From Effrenium voratum (Eukaryota > Sar > Dinophyceae > Suessiales > Symbiodiniaceae), in NCBI GenBank assembly GCA_963377175.1, contig CAUJNA010002935.1:124001-188000 (forward strand): 64,000 bases of DNA, read 5' to 3'. The notes beneath the pieces were generated by a model. It saw only the letters and a list, made by a program, of their open reading frames with translations. It had not been told where the DNA came from and did not search any database. The stretch's first letter is position 1; every line of letters starts with the position of its first letter. The translations under genes were made by a program, and so were the position numbers. Below, one piece after another: positions 63,845 to 64,000 of the stretch.

Positions 63845-64000
63845 GGTTGAGGAGCAACCGGTCTCAGATGTACATCACTCTGTGGAGGGTGTACTATGAA
63901 GACTGGGCCGCCAGCCGGGTTCAAGATGCCCTGAGACAACAGTGCAGATACTCGGGGACCCTCAAACAACCTCATTGCCCAAGCTGCGGTGGCTTCCTAG

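Larger units (their letters stand above)
60587..64000 (+). other. Remainder of gene 3 region
   Basis: Three weak exon candidates (61.64, 62.95 and 63.79 kb) in otherwise unrecognised sequence. 61978-62526 is a 182-codon open frame without recognised motifs. 63220-63390 is a degenerate gttagag-type repeat. Confidence 0.4.

Noticed and set aside
1..64000. CRISPR arrays, bacterial operons, phage genes, tRNA or rRNA genes
   Set aside because: None seen. The repeats are tandem without unique spacers, and all recognised genes are intron-rich and eukaryotic in structure.

Overview
This window looks like nuclear DNA of a dinoflagellate. Coding sequence occurs only as short GC-rich exons of about 40 to 150 bases, scattered through very long introns. 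Every acceptor used here is AG, usually followed by G, while donors are a mixture of GT and GC with one apparent GA. All convincing exons lie on the plus strand. The identification of the organism is inference from gene architecture; no rRNA, tRNA or organellar gene was seen.

Three genes can be assembled by joining exons whose codon phases agree. (1) A histidinol-phosphatase / inositol-monophosphatase-family gene (HisN-like) runs from 893 to 38389 in ten visible exons; its 5' end lies left of the window or was not recognised. (2) An FkbM-type methyltransferase gene runs from about 10466 to 35367 in nine visible exons. It lies entirely inside the 28-kb seventh intron of gene 1, on the same strand. 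(3) A gene of unrecognised function starts at about 38762, 372 bases after the stop of gene 1, and runs rightwards in at least 17 phase-consistent exons to about 60.6 kb, with weaker candidates to 63.8 kb. It has an N-terminal hydrophobic segment and its 3' end was not found.

Layout: 1-892 has no recognised exon. HisN exons 1-7 lie at 0.9-8.6 kb. The FkbM 5' exons lie at 10.5-13.2 kb. A 9.7-kb FkbM intron at 13.2-22.9 kb holds a minisatellite with a period near 124 bp, a second repeat of about 72 bp, and a 5.1-kb element with 32-bp terminal inverted repeats and a decayed minus-strand transposase-like gene. FkbM exons 7-8 lie at 22.9-23.2 kb. A 12.1-kb intron holds a cluster of segmental tandem duplications (24-33.4 kb), a possible spliced-leader relic and three CATACCCC-type repeat clusters. 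The last FkbM exon is at 35.3 kb, HisN exons 8-10 are at 36.7-38.4 kb, and gene 3 fills the rest with intervening microsatellites.

The HisN-like enzyme would act on a small phosphomonoester (histidinol phosphate in the named family). The FkbM product would be an AdoMet-dependent methyltransferase, probably membrane-anchored or secreted. Nothing in the sequence shows that the three genes share a pathway. Their common orientation fits the unidirectional gene clusters typical of dinoflagellates.
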